From Peribacillus sp044761985 (GTDB lineage Bacteria > Bacillota > Bacilli > Bacillales > DSM-1321), in assembly GCF_044761985.1 (NCBI RefSeq), contig NZ_JBIWDK010000002.1:1-64000 (forward strand): a stretch of DNA of 64,000 nucleotides, given 5' to 3'. The translations under genes and the position numbers were made by a program. The notes below the pieces were generated by a model. That model did no database searches. It was given only the letters and a program-made list of their open reading frames with translations, and had not been told where the DNA came from. Shown piece by piece: positions 42,566-50,644 of the stretch (position 1 is its first letter; each line of letters opens with the position of its first letter).

Positions 42566-44257
42566 TTAAATCTGGAATTTACGAACCACTTGCTTTAGCT
42601 CATCTGCCATAGAGGTCAATGAATGCACGGATGAATTGATTTCTTCCATCGATGCCAGTTGTTCTTCCGTTGAAGCCGCCACTTCTTCTGAATTGGCCGC
42701 ATTTTCCTGTGCGTGTGCCGTTAATTTATTCGACGTTTCCGATACTTCATCTACACTGACTGAAATTTGTTGAATGGAAGCCGTGATTTCCTCGATTTTC
42801 GGAGTAATGTCTCTCGTACTTTGAAGGATCTGGGCGAATTTATTCGATGTTTCCACTGAAACCTTCACGCCCTGTTCCGCATTATCCATCACGTCTTTCA
42901 TGATCGTAACAGAATTCCTTGTGTCGTCTTGCATTCCCATGATTAAATCCGTGATCAACTTGGTAGAGTTCTGAGATTGTTCAGCCAGTTTCTTCACTTC
43001 ATCGGCCACCACGGCGAATCCCTTACCATGTTCGCCCGCCCTTGCCGCTTCGATTGCTGCATTTAATGCCAATAGATTCGTCTGTCCGGCAATGCCCGTA
43101 ATTACATCGATAATATTCCCGATTTGATTAGAACGTTCCGATAAAGAATCGATAACCTGATTCGATTGGTTAACCGATTCATGGATGAATCTCATTTGCT
43201 TCAAGTTCTCCTCGACATAGTGGCTGCCCTCTTCTGCCTGTTTCTCGGTTTCTTTTGAAAGCTCTGACATGCTAGCCGTACTGTCGGTAATCCGTTCCAC
43301 ACCCTGGCTCACTTCATTCAGTGAACCGAGACTAATTTCCAGTTGCCTTGTTGAACTTTCAGAAGCCCCGGAGATTTCCTGTATCGAAAGAGCGATTGTT
43401 TCTGCTGCCAACTTCGATTGTTCAGAACTGACACTTAATTGCTCAGCCGATAATGTAACTTTATTCGTATTGGAGGAGATGGCCGTAATCGTATGATGCA
43501 GATTTTGGGTCATCTTTTCAAAAGATTGATTTAACACATAAACCTCATCGCGGGTTCTTACCTCGATTTTTTCTATATTCAAATCTCCTTCAGCGACCCG
43601 GTTAGCCATTTTACTCAACTTCTCGATTGGTTTGGAAATAACGCTTGAAATCAATAATCCATCAGCCATCGCAAGCACGAAAGCTATCAGGCTTAGAATG
43701 ATAATCTTCTTAGTTGCCGACTTAGATTTATCCTGAACCTCTTTCACCTTTTGCACCATGATGTCGTCTTTGATCCATGTATAGAATGAATTCGTTTGCT
43801 CAACCATTTTGGTACTGATGGGAACCACATTATCCCGGGCTAGGGACTTGGCTTTTTCAGGATCGGCTCGTACCGCTTCTACAGATTTACGACTCTCCTC
43901 AATCCATTCGTCATTTGATGCTTTGATTCCATCGAGCTCTTTGGTCATTTTATCTGAGTGCGACAAATCTCTCGCTTCTTTTATTAATTCATTAATGTTT
44001 TCATTCGATTCATACATCTTCTCTTTCATATCAGGTGTTTCATATAATAGATATCCTCTTAAATACGTTACCTGACGTGCTGCATCCGTCTGGATACTTT
44101 GAGTGATTGATTGAACCTCGGAGATATTATCAAGAATATAATCATACTTCTTGTTCATATCTTTCATACTGTGATAAGAAATGAAAGCTGAAACTCCAAA
44201 AATGATGGAGACAAGAAAAAAGCTTAGTAGTAACTTATTCTTTATGGATAATTTCAT
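42566..44257 (-). CDS. methyl-accepting chemotaxis protein
   Basis: A 563-residue transmembrane chemoreceptor. The first helix is LLLSFFLVSIIFGVSAFISY, followed by an extracellular four-helix sensor region (about 30-185) and a second helix (about 186-206, IIILSLIAFVLAMADGLLIS). HAMP covers about 207-260. The signalling hairpin has the invariant tip NLLALNAAIEAARAGEHGKG and FAVVADEVKKLAEQSQNST. It should signal to CheA through CheW. The ligand is unknown. A possible sigma-D promoter lies about 120 nt upstream. Confidence 0.96.
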   Translation of the reverse strand: MKLSIKNKLLLSFFLVSIIFGVSAFISYHSMKDMNKKYDYILDNISEVQSITQSIQTDAARQVTYLRGYLLYETPDMKEKMYESNENINELIKEARDLSHSDKMTKELDGIKASNDEWIEESRKSVEAVRADPEKAKSLARDNVVPISTKMVEQTNSFYTWIKDDIMVQKVKEVQDKSKSATKKIIILSLIAFVLAMADGLLISSVISKPIEKLSKMANRVAEGDLNIEKIEVRTRDEVYVLNQSFEKMTQNLHHTITAISSNTNKVTLSAEQLSVSSEQSKLAAETIALSIQEISGASESSTRQLEISLGSLNEVSQGVERITDSTASMSELSKETEKQAEEGSHYVEENLKQMRFIHESVNQSNQVIDSLSERSNQIGNIIDVITGIAGQTNLLALNAAIEAARAGEHGKGFAVVADEVKKLAEQSQNSTKLITDLIMGMQDDTRNSVTIMKDVMDNAEQGVKVSVETSNKFAQILQSTRDITPKIEEITASIQQISVSVDEVSETSNKLTAHAQENAANSEEVAASTEEQLASMEEINSSVHSLTSMADELKQVVRKFQI

Positions 44258-44366
44258 TCTTTTTTACCCCTCTATTTCTTTTGTAATGGTCACGCTTATC
44301 TATCCCTTTTCATATAAAAAGCCCACAATTAAAGTGGACGGTAAATATGTTCCCAAGGAGTAATAG

Positions 44367-44405
44367 TTTCCTTTTCTTTTATCGGTTAAGAAAAGGAAAA
44401 ATTAA
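44367..44405. promoter_or_regulatory. 12-bp inverted repeat enclosing a sigma-D-like promoter
   Basis: TTTCCTTTTCTT and AAGAAAAGGAAA pair around 9 nt (44367-44399). On the minus strand the loop reads ACCGATAA (44379-44386), close to the sigma-D -10 GCCGATAT, with a TTAA 15 nt upstream (44402-44405) as a weak -35. It is suitably placed for the chemoreceptor gene. Confidence 0.45.
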
Positions 44406-44471
44406 ATGGAACATGGTGGTAAAATAAATATTATTTGTTAAACACTATCATTTAAGAGGGCAGGGGAATAC

Positions 44472-45731
44472 ATGTTATTAAGAAACGCAACATATTTGAA
44501 TGAAGAGTATGCCATTTCAAGGGGAAATCTGTTAATACATGAAGGGAAAATCGTCACAAATCCTTCTCTCTCTGAAGGGAATGCTTCTGTCGAAGAAATG
44601 GATTGTGAAGGATATATACTAATACCTGGATTATACAATGCTCATTTTCATGGTTATTCATTAACTGCCCAAGGACTTCAAAGGGATATGAAAATTGAAG
44701 AGTGGTGTAATGACAGCAAACAAGGACACCTTCAATCCGGATATTTTGAGAAAATCGATGCACTGACCAGAAGGGAATATGAAACGATTTGTATGAAGGC
44801 TTACGCAGATATGGTGAAGAAAGGAATCACGTTCGTCAGTGAATCAGAGCCAAGTAATTGGCCGGATGCGATTGCCGAAACCATCAACCGCATTGGAATG
44901 AAAGGTTTTGTCGATACCTATGAGAAGATTCCGGAATATCACGATCTGCAAAGTGGGCAGGTCAACTTTGGTACGCATTTGCTAGAAGAAGAGGATATCA
45001 CGGATGAAACCCTTGCTCTCTGTGTTTCTAGTAAAAAGGACTTTGATTCCCTCTATACCACGCATGGGATGGAAAACCAATGGAGAAGGGACCTGATTTA
45101 TTCTCAATACGGAAAGTCATCCATCGAGTTATATAAAGAGCAAGGGCTACTCGATAACAAGACGATTTTTTTCCATGGCGTTCACTTGAATGAAATAGAT
45201 ATCGATTTACTAGCTGAGGCAGGTTCCTCTGTCGTCCATTGTCCCGTCTCGAACCTAAGCACTGGAGCAGGTATAGCCCCCGTATCCAGCATGCTTGAAA
45301 AAGGGGTGAATGTTTGCATGGGATCTGATTATGCCAGTACCGATTTATGGGAAAATATGAAAATCGCCTATTATCTACTAAAAGCGATGTCCCCGACACA
45401 TCCGTTCACAGCGGAGAACATCTGGCAAATGGCAACGCAAAATGGCGCGTCCGCCTATCATCAGAACATGAGTGGAAGAATCAAGGATGGATTTCATGCA
45501 GATCTTGTCTTCATAAAAAAGAACCCCCTTATTCCAGAGGTCGATACAGACGAGTTTTCCACGACCGTGCATAATCTTTTACTTGAAACGAGCGAACCAT
45601 CCATTCATCATGTAATGGTCAACGGGGAATGGATCATGTTCAATCGCACCCTTACACACGTGGATGAGGAAGAAATGAACCGGGCATATAAAAAAATCCT
45701 GACGAAAGTCTATCATCAGGTTGTTGAATAG
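44472..45731 (+). CDS. amidohydrolase, TrzA/AtzA (MtaD)-like
   Basis: A 419-residue metal-dependent hydrolase of the AtzF/TrzN/MTA-SAH deaminase group. The HxH metal pair is in YNAHFHGYS, a third His in HGVHLNEID and the Asp in MGSDYAST. HCPVSNLSTGAGIAP is the family block after the third ligand. Substrates of the group are deaminated or dechlorinated purines, pyrimidines and triazines; the one used here is unknown. AGAGGGCAGGGG precedes the ATG. A MITE-like element follows its stop by 14 nt. Confidence 0.88.
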   Translation: MLLRNATYLNEEYAISRGNLLIHEGKIVTNPSLSEGNASVEEMDCEGYILIPGLYNAHFHGYSLTAQGLQRDMKIEEWCNDSKQGHLQSGYFEKIDALTRREYETICMKAYADMVKKGITFVSESEPSNWPDAIAETINRIGMKGFVDTYEKIPEYHDLQSGQVNFGTHLLEEEDITDETLALCVSSKKDFDSLYTTHGMENQWRRDLIYSQYGKSSIELYKEQGLLDNKTIFFHGVHLNEIDIDLLAEAGSSVVHCPVSNLSTGAGIAPVSSMLEKGVNVCMGSDYASTDLWENMKIAYYLLKAMSPTHPFTAENIWQMATQNGASAYHQNMSGRIKDGFHADLVFIKKNPLIPEVDTDEFSTTVHNLLLETSEPSIHHVMVNGEWIMFNRTLTHVDEEEMNRAYKKILTKVYHQVVE

Positions 45732-45745
45732 GTTTCAATGACACA

Positions 45746-45876
45746 GGGGCTGTCCCAAAAGGTGTAATTACCCCGTAATTGAATAAATAGTAAAAGGCAG
45801 AAACGTTGATTTAACAACATTTCTGCCTCTTTGTTTTTGCGGAATTCAATGGAATAAGGACTTATTAGACAGCCCC
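45746..45876. mobile_element. MITE-like element, about 131 bp
   Basis: Terminal inverted repeats begin GGGGCTGTCCCAA at the left and GGGGCTGTCTAA (complement) at the right. Ends of this kind are typical of transposase-recognised sequences in Bacillus. The centre holds a hairpin, AGGCAGAAA..GTTG with CAAC..TTTCTGCCT, followed by T-rich sequence. There is no coding capacity and no clear target duplication. The inner hairpin may also terminate the convergent genes on either side. Confidence 0.6.
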
Positions 45877-45888
45877 TTGTCTCATGAT

Positions 45889-47235
45889 TTAAACGGCCCG
45901 CTTCTCCTCGGGTTGACCTTCTCCGGCCATGCTATAATGTGCATGTTTTTCCTGAACGAAAGCAATGGCGATCGCTCCTACTACCGCAGCGATTGCAATC
46001 AAGGAAAAGTTCATTTGAGCTGGCAGGTTCATCGTTAAGAGGATGCCTACAAAAGTTGGTGCAAAAATACCACCTAGGCGACCGAACGCCATCGATGCCC
46101 CCACGCCACTGGAGCGCATGGAAGGTGGGTAATATTGTGATACCATCGCGTTGCTTATATTCTGCACCCCGACCGACGATGCACCGATGAAACCAATCAA
46201 TATATAGGCAAGCACCGCATTTTGTGTAAGACCGATGCTTGCAAGGGCAATGGCTCCACATACATACAGGGGAATCATGACTTTTTTGAAACCTAGTTTA
46301 TCCGTAAGCGGACCGAACGCAATCGTTCCGACGATCGCACCGACATTCATCATCGCAACAAATAGCAAACTAGAACTTAAACTATACCCTGCCTGGATCA
46401 TCAATTTCGGCAACCACGTGTTCATCGAATATATCAGGACAAAGCAGCTGAAACAGGAAATCCAAAACATGATTGTACTCAACCCTCGTTTTTTCTCAAA
46501 TAATTTCACAATGGTTGAACCTTGTTCAGGTGCTTCCGTTCTTTCGAGTCTTGTCTCCCCATTCAAACTTAACTCTGGATTGACTTTCTTAAGAATCTGC
46601 TTTACTTCCTCGTTTTTCCCTTTTTCCAATAGGAAGACCGCCGACTCTGGAATCGCTTTAGCTATAAAGGGTAGGATCAATAGCGGCAAACCCGCAATCC
46701 AGAAAATCGGCCTCCATCCAAATTCCGGGAGTATGGCACGGCTGGCTAGGGCGGCTGCAATCGCTCCGACCGAATACCCACAGAATACAAAGGAAATCAT
46801 CGCACTCCGAATCTTTTTCGGTGCGTACTCCGTTGTCAGGGCAATCACGTTCGGCATCACGCCTCCCAGTCCGATTCCTGAAATGACACGAAAAACGGTG
46901 AACAAGACTGGTCCACCAGCCACCCCGGATAAAGCAGTAAAAAGACTGAAGAGAGCCGTACAAAATAAGATGATTTTCTTACGTCCGACCTTATCGGCCA
47001 AGTAGCCAAAAAAGACCGCTCCGACAACCGTACCCATTACCGTATAACTGCCGATTGCTCCCGCTGTCACCGATGATATGGACCACTCCTCAATCAATGA
47101 AGGAACGATTGAACCATAGATGACCACATCATAACCGTCGACCAGGATAATGAAAAAACCCCAAAAAATTAATAGTAAATGAAACAGGTTAAAACGACTT
47201 TTATCTATCGTTTCACCAGCATGGACTGTCCTCAA
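45889..47235 (-). CDS. MFS transporter, aromatic acid:H+ symporter type
   Basis: A 448-residue twelve-helix permease. ILVDGYDVVIYGSIVPSLIE carries the DGYD motif of the aromatic acid:H+ symporter group (PcaK, BenK). GYLADKVGRKKIILFC is the MFS loop 2-3 signature. It probably imports a benzoate- or hydroxybenzoate-like acid used by the neighbouring flavin monooxygenase. The start is a TTG 5 nt after GAAGGTG. It is the last gene of a three-gene operon, 82 nt after the Dabb gene. Confidence 0.9.
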   Translation of the reverse strand: MRTVHAGETIDKSRFNLFHLLLIFWGFFIILVDGYDVVIYGSIVPSLIEEWSISSVTAGAIGSYTVMGTVVGAVFFGYLADKVGRKKIILFCTALFSLFTALSGVAGGPVLFTVFRVISGIGLGGVMPNVIALTTEYAPKKIRSAMISFVFCGYSVGAIAAALASRAILPEFGWRPIFWIAGLPLLILPFIAKAIPESAVFLLEKGKNEEVKQILKKVNPELSLNGETRLERTEAPEQGSTIVKLFEKKRGLSTIMFWISCFSCFVLIYSMNTWLPKLMIQAGYSLSSSLLFVAMMNVGAIVGTIAFGPLTDKLGFKKVMIPLYVCGAIALASIGLTQNAVLAYILIGFIGASSVGVQNISNAMVSQYYPPSMRSSGVGASMAFGRLGGIFAPTFVGILLTMNLPAQMNFSLIAIAAVVGAIAIAFVQEKHAHYSMAGEGQPEEKRAV

Positions 47236-47317
47236 TCCTACACCTTCTTCCCTCTATTTAGTACGTTGAAGCACAAAAGCAAAAGAACAGACAGATGCGT
47301 ATGACACGCACCTTTAA

Positions 47318-47614
47318 TCAATTAGTATCAAAGTCGACCACAATTAAATCTTCAAGTCCAATCTCTTCTAAATAGGCAAGAATCGCTTGATGGGATGGAT
47401 GCGGCAAGTATGCTTCAAGTGCCGTCCTGTCCTCAAATCTGGCAGTCATGCCTATCTCGTACCCTTGACTGCGCCCCGCAAAATTCCTTCCTTGCTGGAT
47501 ATCCAGTAAACCTGGTATAACATCTTTTAGAGCCAGAGTCCTAGAAATCAATTCATCCACTTGATCATCTGTTACATCATCACTTAACTTAACCAAAACA
47601 ATATGTTCAACCAT
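47318..47614 (-). CDS. Dabb (stress-responsive alpha/beta barrel) protein
   Basis: A 98-residue ferredoxin-like dimeric barrel. MVEHIVLVKLSDDVTDDQVD, the core GYEIGMTARFEDRTALEAYL and HPSHQAI fit the Dabb family, seen in olivetolic acid cyclase, HP1423-like proteins and degradative pathways. Position between a flavin monooxygenase and an aromatic acid permease suggests a role in that pathway, possibly an isomerase or cyclase. I place the start at the ATG at 47614; the GTG at 47623 abuts the ribosome site. Confidence 0.85.
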   Translation of the reverse strand: MVEHIVLVKLSDDVTDDQVDELISRTLALKDVIPGLLDIQQGRNFAGRSQGYEIGMTARFEDRTALEAYLPHPSHQAILAYLEEIGLEDLIVVDFDTN

Positions 47615-47625
47615 TCTGCTCACCC

Positions 47626-48873
47626 TTATCTGCTATTTAAAACATGACGGTCAAAACCGGCAATTTGTTTATATTTATTAGCAATATCCTCTAGTTCCTG
47701 TTGTGATATGACATCATGTAAATGATCGAATCCCTCTGGAGCCCGGTCCTCGACAATCTGCATGACCTCTTCCGGTCCATTCTGACGATTGGCCAGCACG
47801 ATGGCCGCCGTCTTCTCAAGACGTGATTCTTCATAAGCACATAAAGCCGCTTCTGCATGTACTCCACTTAAAATGGCTTCCCCTAACGCATCCGCATCCA
47901 GTATCGCCTGGGAAGCTCCATTGGAACCAATTGGGTACATCGGATGTGCGGCATCACCAAGCAACGTGATTCTGCCAAAGGACCAGCGTGGAAGAGGATC
48001 GCGATCGACCATTGGGAATTCGAAAACGGACTCCGTTTCCTCTATTAATTTAGGTACATTCAACCATCCAAAATCCCAATCGGCGAAAGCTGGTGCAAAG
48101 ACTTCCTTCTCTACTTTCCGATTCCAATCACTTCGGGAAGGCGCATCCCCTTCAATCGTCAACTCCGCAATCCAGTTCATAAGCGAACGACCACTCTCTG
48201 CCAAAGGATCGACAGGATAAGCAACGAATTTCTGGTCTTGATAGCCAGCCATGATCATTGTCTTCTCGGTTAAAAAAGATGACGATTCTGTGATGCCACG
48301 CCATAAAATCCGGCCGCTGAACTTAGGGTCACCTTCATTCGGATAATAGAATTTTCGAACTGTGGAATGGATGCCATCTGCTGCAATCATGATGTCTGCT
48401 TTATATGCCCCTAGATTTTCCCCTGTTTTTTTATTCACAAATTGAGCTTCCACGTAATCATCGAACAGTTGGAATGAAGATAGATGGTGACCGGTTATGA
48501 CCGAGTCTTCCCCCAACTCTTCCTTGACCGCTTTTAGTAGCAGCAGCAGCAGACTTCCACGATGGATGGAATATTGCGGCCACCGATATCCTGCATTCAG
48601 CCCCCTCGGTTCCTGCCAAATTTGTTGACCGTATTTATTGAAAAAACTCAACTCGGCCGTAGGCAGTCCAATCTTCTGAAGTTCTTCCCCTAATCCAAGC
48701 TCCGTAAGGACCCGTACAGCATGGGGAAGAAGATTGATGCCCACTCCCAATGCTTTTATCGTTTGTACACTTTCAAAGACTTGCACTGACACACCAACGC
48801 GGTGAAGTTTAAGGGCAGTAACAAGCCCGCCGATGCCCCCACCAGCAATAATTGCCGTATTCACTTTTGACAC
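47626..48873 (-). CDS. FAD-dependent aromatic monooxygenase
   Basis: A 415-residue class A flavoprotein monooxygenase. The Rossmann motif is AIIAGGGIGGLVTALKLHRV, the DG motif is MIAADGIHSTVRK and the GD motif is ITLLGDAAHPMYPIGSNGAS. It resembles PhzS and salicylate/hydroxybenzoate hydroxylases, which use NAD(P)H and O2 to hydroxylate or oxidatively decarboxylate an aromatic ring. It starts with a GTG after GGAGGGG and is the first gene of the operon with Dabb and MFS genes. No ring-cleavage dioxygenase is in the window. Confidence 0.9.
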   Translation of the reverse strand: MSKVNTAIIAGGGIGGLVTALKLHRVGVSVQVFESVQTIKALGVGINLLPHAVRVLTELGLGEELQKIGLPTAELSFFNKYGQQIWQEPRGLNAGYRWPQYSIHRGSLLLLLLKAVKEELGEDSVITGHHLSSFQLFDDYVEAQFVNKKTGENLGAYKADIMIAADGIHSTVRKFYYPNEGDPKFSGRILWRGITESSSFLTEKTMIMAGYQDQKFVAYPVDPLAESGRSLMNWIAELTIEGDAPSRSDWNRKVEKEVFAPAFADWDFGWLNVPKLIEETESVFEFPMVDRDPLPRWSFGRITLLGDAAHPMYPIGSNGASQAILDADALGEAILSGVHAEAALCAYEESRLEKTAAIVLANRQNGPEEVMQIVEDRAPEGFDHLHDVISQQELEDIANKYKQIAGFDRHVLNSR

Positions 48874-49028
48874 AGAAACCCCTCCAAATGACCTGATAAG
48901 TTATTCAAATATTTTAATTATTCTAATTATGTCACAAAACTCCAGTTTAGCAATATAAATTCTGGGATTATGCAATAAAATTTCATAGGATCATAAGGAA
49001 GTCTTACCTGTAATTCTGCTTTTACGCA

Positions 49029-49061
49029 TAAAAAAGCTGATTGCGCATGCAATCAGCTTTC
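49029..49061 (-). terminator. terminator of the GIY-YIG gene
   Basis: AAAGCTGATTGC and GCAATCAGCTTT form a perfect 12-bp stem around a 4-nt loop; a T run follows on the minus strand. Confidence 0.88.
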
Positions 49062-49064
49062 CTA

Positions 49065-49439
49065 TTATTTATAAAATACTTTATCAATGTTGTATTTAGC
49101 ATGAAGTGTATTGATGATGTACGTTTCATAGATTTCACGTTCCATCGCATCTTCTACGATGATAACCTCAATTTTTTTCACTTCATTACGATGTTCTTTA
49201 ATCGGTGAAACATTATCCTCGAAATGCTTTTTGACTCTTTGTCTTAATTTACGTGCCTTTCCGACAAAGATCAACTCGTCCTTCTCATTATAAAACATGA
49301 TGATGCCGCCCTTATCACGGGGAATCAAATGGAAATCAATGAATCCGAAGATTTCCGGGATGATGGCTTCATCGCCCTCAATCACTTGTTTTCTTTGTTT
49401 AATGCTGATATCCGCTGCTGGGATTTTAATATTAATCAT
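49065..49439 (-). CDS. GIY-YIG domain protein (YurQ-like)
   Basis: A 124-residue protein with one GIY-YIG-type nuclease domain. GIIMFYNEKDELIFVGKARK corresponds to GIY-x-YIG, then LRQRVKKHF, the Glu in EREIYETYIINTL and Asn in AKYNID. It resembles the N-terminal nuclease domain of UvrC and B. subtilis YurQ, so a nicking role in DNA repair is possible. The first motif is GII rather than GIY, and the second FVG. The start at 49439 (ATG) is about equal in merit to TTG 49442. Confidence 0.85.
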   Translation of the reverse strand: MINIKIPAADISIKQRKQVIEGDEAIIPEIFGFIDFHLIPRDKGGIIMFYNEKDELIFVGKARKLRQRVKKHFEDNVSPIKEHRNEVKKIEVIIVEDAMEREIYETYIINTLHAKYNIDKVFYK

Positions 49440-49671
49440 CAAAAGTCACGTCCTCTATTTGTATATGTATGTGAGTGCTGGAAATAGTCATATTGATAAA
49501 TCACACTATGTTCTAGTGGAATATAATGGGCTTGTTCAAGCTCTTTCCAACACTTGCTCTACCATGTCCTTAAAAGTAGATGGTATCATAATTTTGGCGG
49601 AAAAGCCATGGCATGAACATAGCGGTTCAGTAAAAGGCAATGGACCCTTGTATTTTTTTAAGGAAGGAAAA

Positions 49672-49698
49672 GAAGAAGACCCGTTACGAGTCTCCTTC
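49672..49698 (-). terminator. terminator of the ypzG-like gene
   Basis: On the minus strand GAAGGAGACTCG pairs along its length with CGGGTCTTCTTC (with G-U pairs) around TAA; TTTTCC follows. Confidence 0.7.
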
Positions 49699-49718
49699 TC
49701 CATGATCAGAAATATCCA

Positions 49719-49871
49719 TTACCACCTGTGGGCCTTCGCATTGCTTCTTAGTATAATGTTCGTTTGCGATACTTCCGTATGGCCATTTACTTGAGACTTC
49801 GAACGCTTAGGTCTTGTCCAATTATGGTGAAACTTTTGAGAATGTGGATCTAATTGATCTTTATAACTCAT
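49719..49871 (-). CDS. ypzG: YpzG-like small protein, 50 aa
   Basis: A 50-codon minus-strand gene starting MSYKDQLDPHSQKFHHNWTR and ending RSNAKAHRW. It looks like the small conserved YpzG family of Bacilli. AGGTGAT lies 5 nt before the ATG, and a terminator follows. Function unknown, hydrophilic and basic. The plus-strand frame 49297-49794 is antisense to it and to the GIY-YIG gene and has no ribosome site. The interval 49443-49671 holds no gene I can support. Confidence 0.78.
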   Translation of the reverse strand: MSYKDQLDPHSQKFHHNWTRPKRSKSQVNGHTEVSQTNIILRSNAKAHRW

Positions 49872-49978
49872 GTTGTATCACCTCATCGTAAAAGATTGGG
49901 ATATTTCTTTTCAAAGCAATAGGAGGTTCCTATCACAGTTTTAGTATGGATTGGGGACGAGTAAACATACATTACTTC

Positions 49979-50626
49979 TTAAAAAGAAAATTCTACCTTT
50001 TTCCCTTTCGAAAGCACTTTCCCTTCACCATTTACGGCATCACTGGTCAGAACCGAAATCCTCCTCACATCTTCCTTTTTGAGGATGAACCCGATATTCC
50101 CTTGCTTTGAGCCCTTCGCTTTTATATCCCCATTCAAATTCTCCAGGTAAATATCATCTTTCCAAGTCAAATGTTCTCCACCATCCGTCTCAAGAAAAGC
50201 GACAGGGGAAATCTTGGCGTCCGCATTGGTAGGATTATGGACTTTCACATTCATTTTCACGATATCGAATGCGTGTTCATGGGTGTAACCATGAAAGAAG
50301 TCAATCATGCTATAATCCGGAACCACATGCATCACCTTGATATCCTTCATTTCTACCGTGATTGGCCCGACCTTCACGGTTTCATTTATCGGCTTATATT
50401 CTTTTACTGTCAATTCGCCTCGTGAATCGGAAACCTGTTGGCCGACTTGTTTCAAATCACGATCATCCGGTAACTGGGGGTTAGGAACATAGACATCCTT
50501 CTTCACCAATGGTTCTTCCTTTTCCTCTGTCTTTTCTATTACGTTTGGTTTTTCATCAAAAGCTGGCTGCGTATTAAGTGCACCAAATGTGGTTAATAAA
50601 AAGGCACCAAAAAGTAGTTTGTTCAC
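49979..50626 (-). CDS. exported protein of the Pho operon, unknown function
   Basis: A 215-residue protein with a weak signal peptide (NKLLFGAFLLTTFGALNTQP), a Glu/Lys-rich linker, and a beta-rich C-terminal domain (about 75-215) resembling the immunoglobulin-like DUF4352 layout: VEMKDIKVMHVV, MNVKVHNPTNADAKISPVAF and GFILKKEDVRR. The GTG start follows GGGAGG. It begins 18 nt after the alkaline phosphatase stop, so the two are co-transcribed under the Pho box. Confidence 0.8.
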   Translation of the reverse strand: MNKLLFGAFLLTTFGALNTQPAFDEKPNVIEKTEEKEEPLVKKDVYVPNPQLPDDRDLKQVGQQVSDSRGELTVKEYKPINETVKVGPITVEMKDIKVMHVVPDYSMIDFFHGYTHEHAFDIVKMNVKVHNPTNADAKISPVAFLETDGGEHLTWKDDIYLENLNGDIKAKGSKQGNIGFILKKEDVRRISVLTSDAVNGEGKVLSKGKKVEFSF

Positions 50627-50644
50627 CGAATCCCTCCCAGCGTT

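Noticed and set aside
49297..49794. 165-codon plus-strand frame
   Set aside because: It is antisense to the GIY-YIG and ypzG-like genes and lacks a ribosome site.
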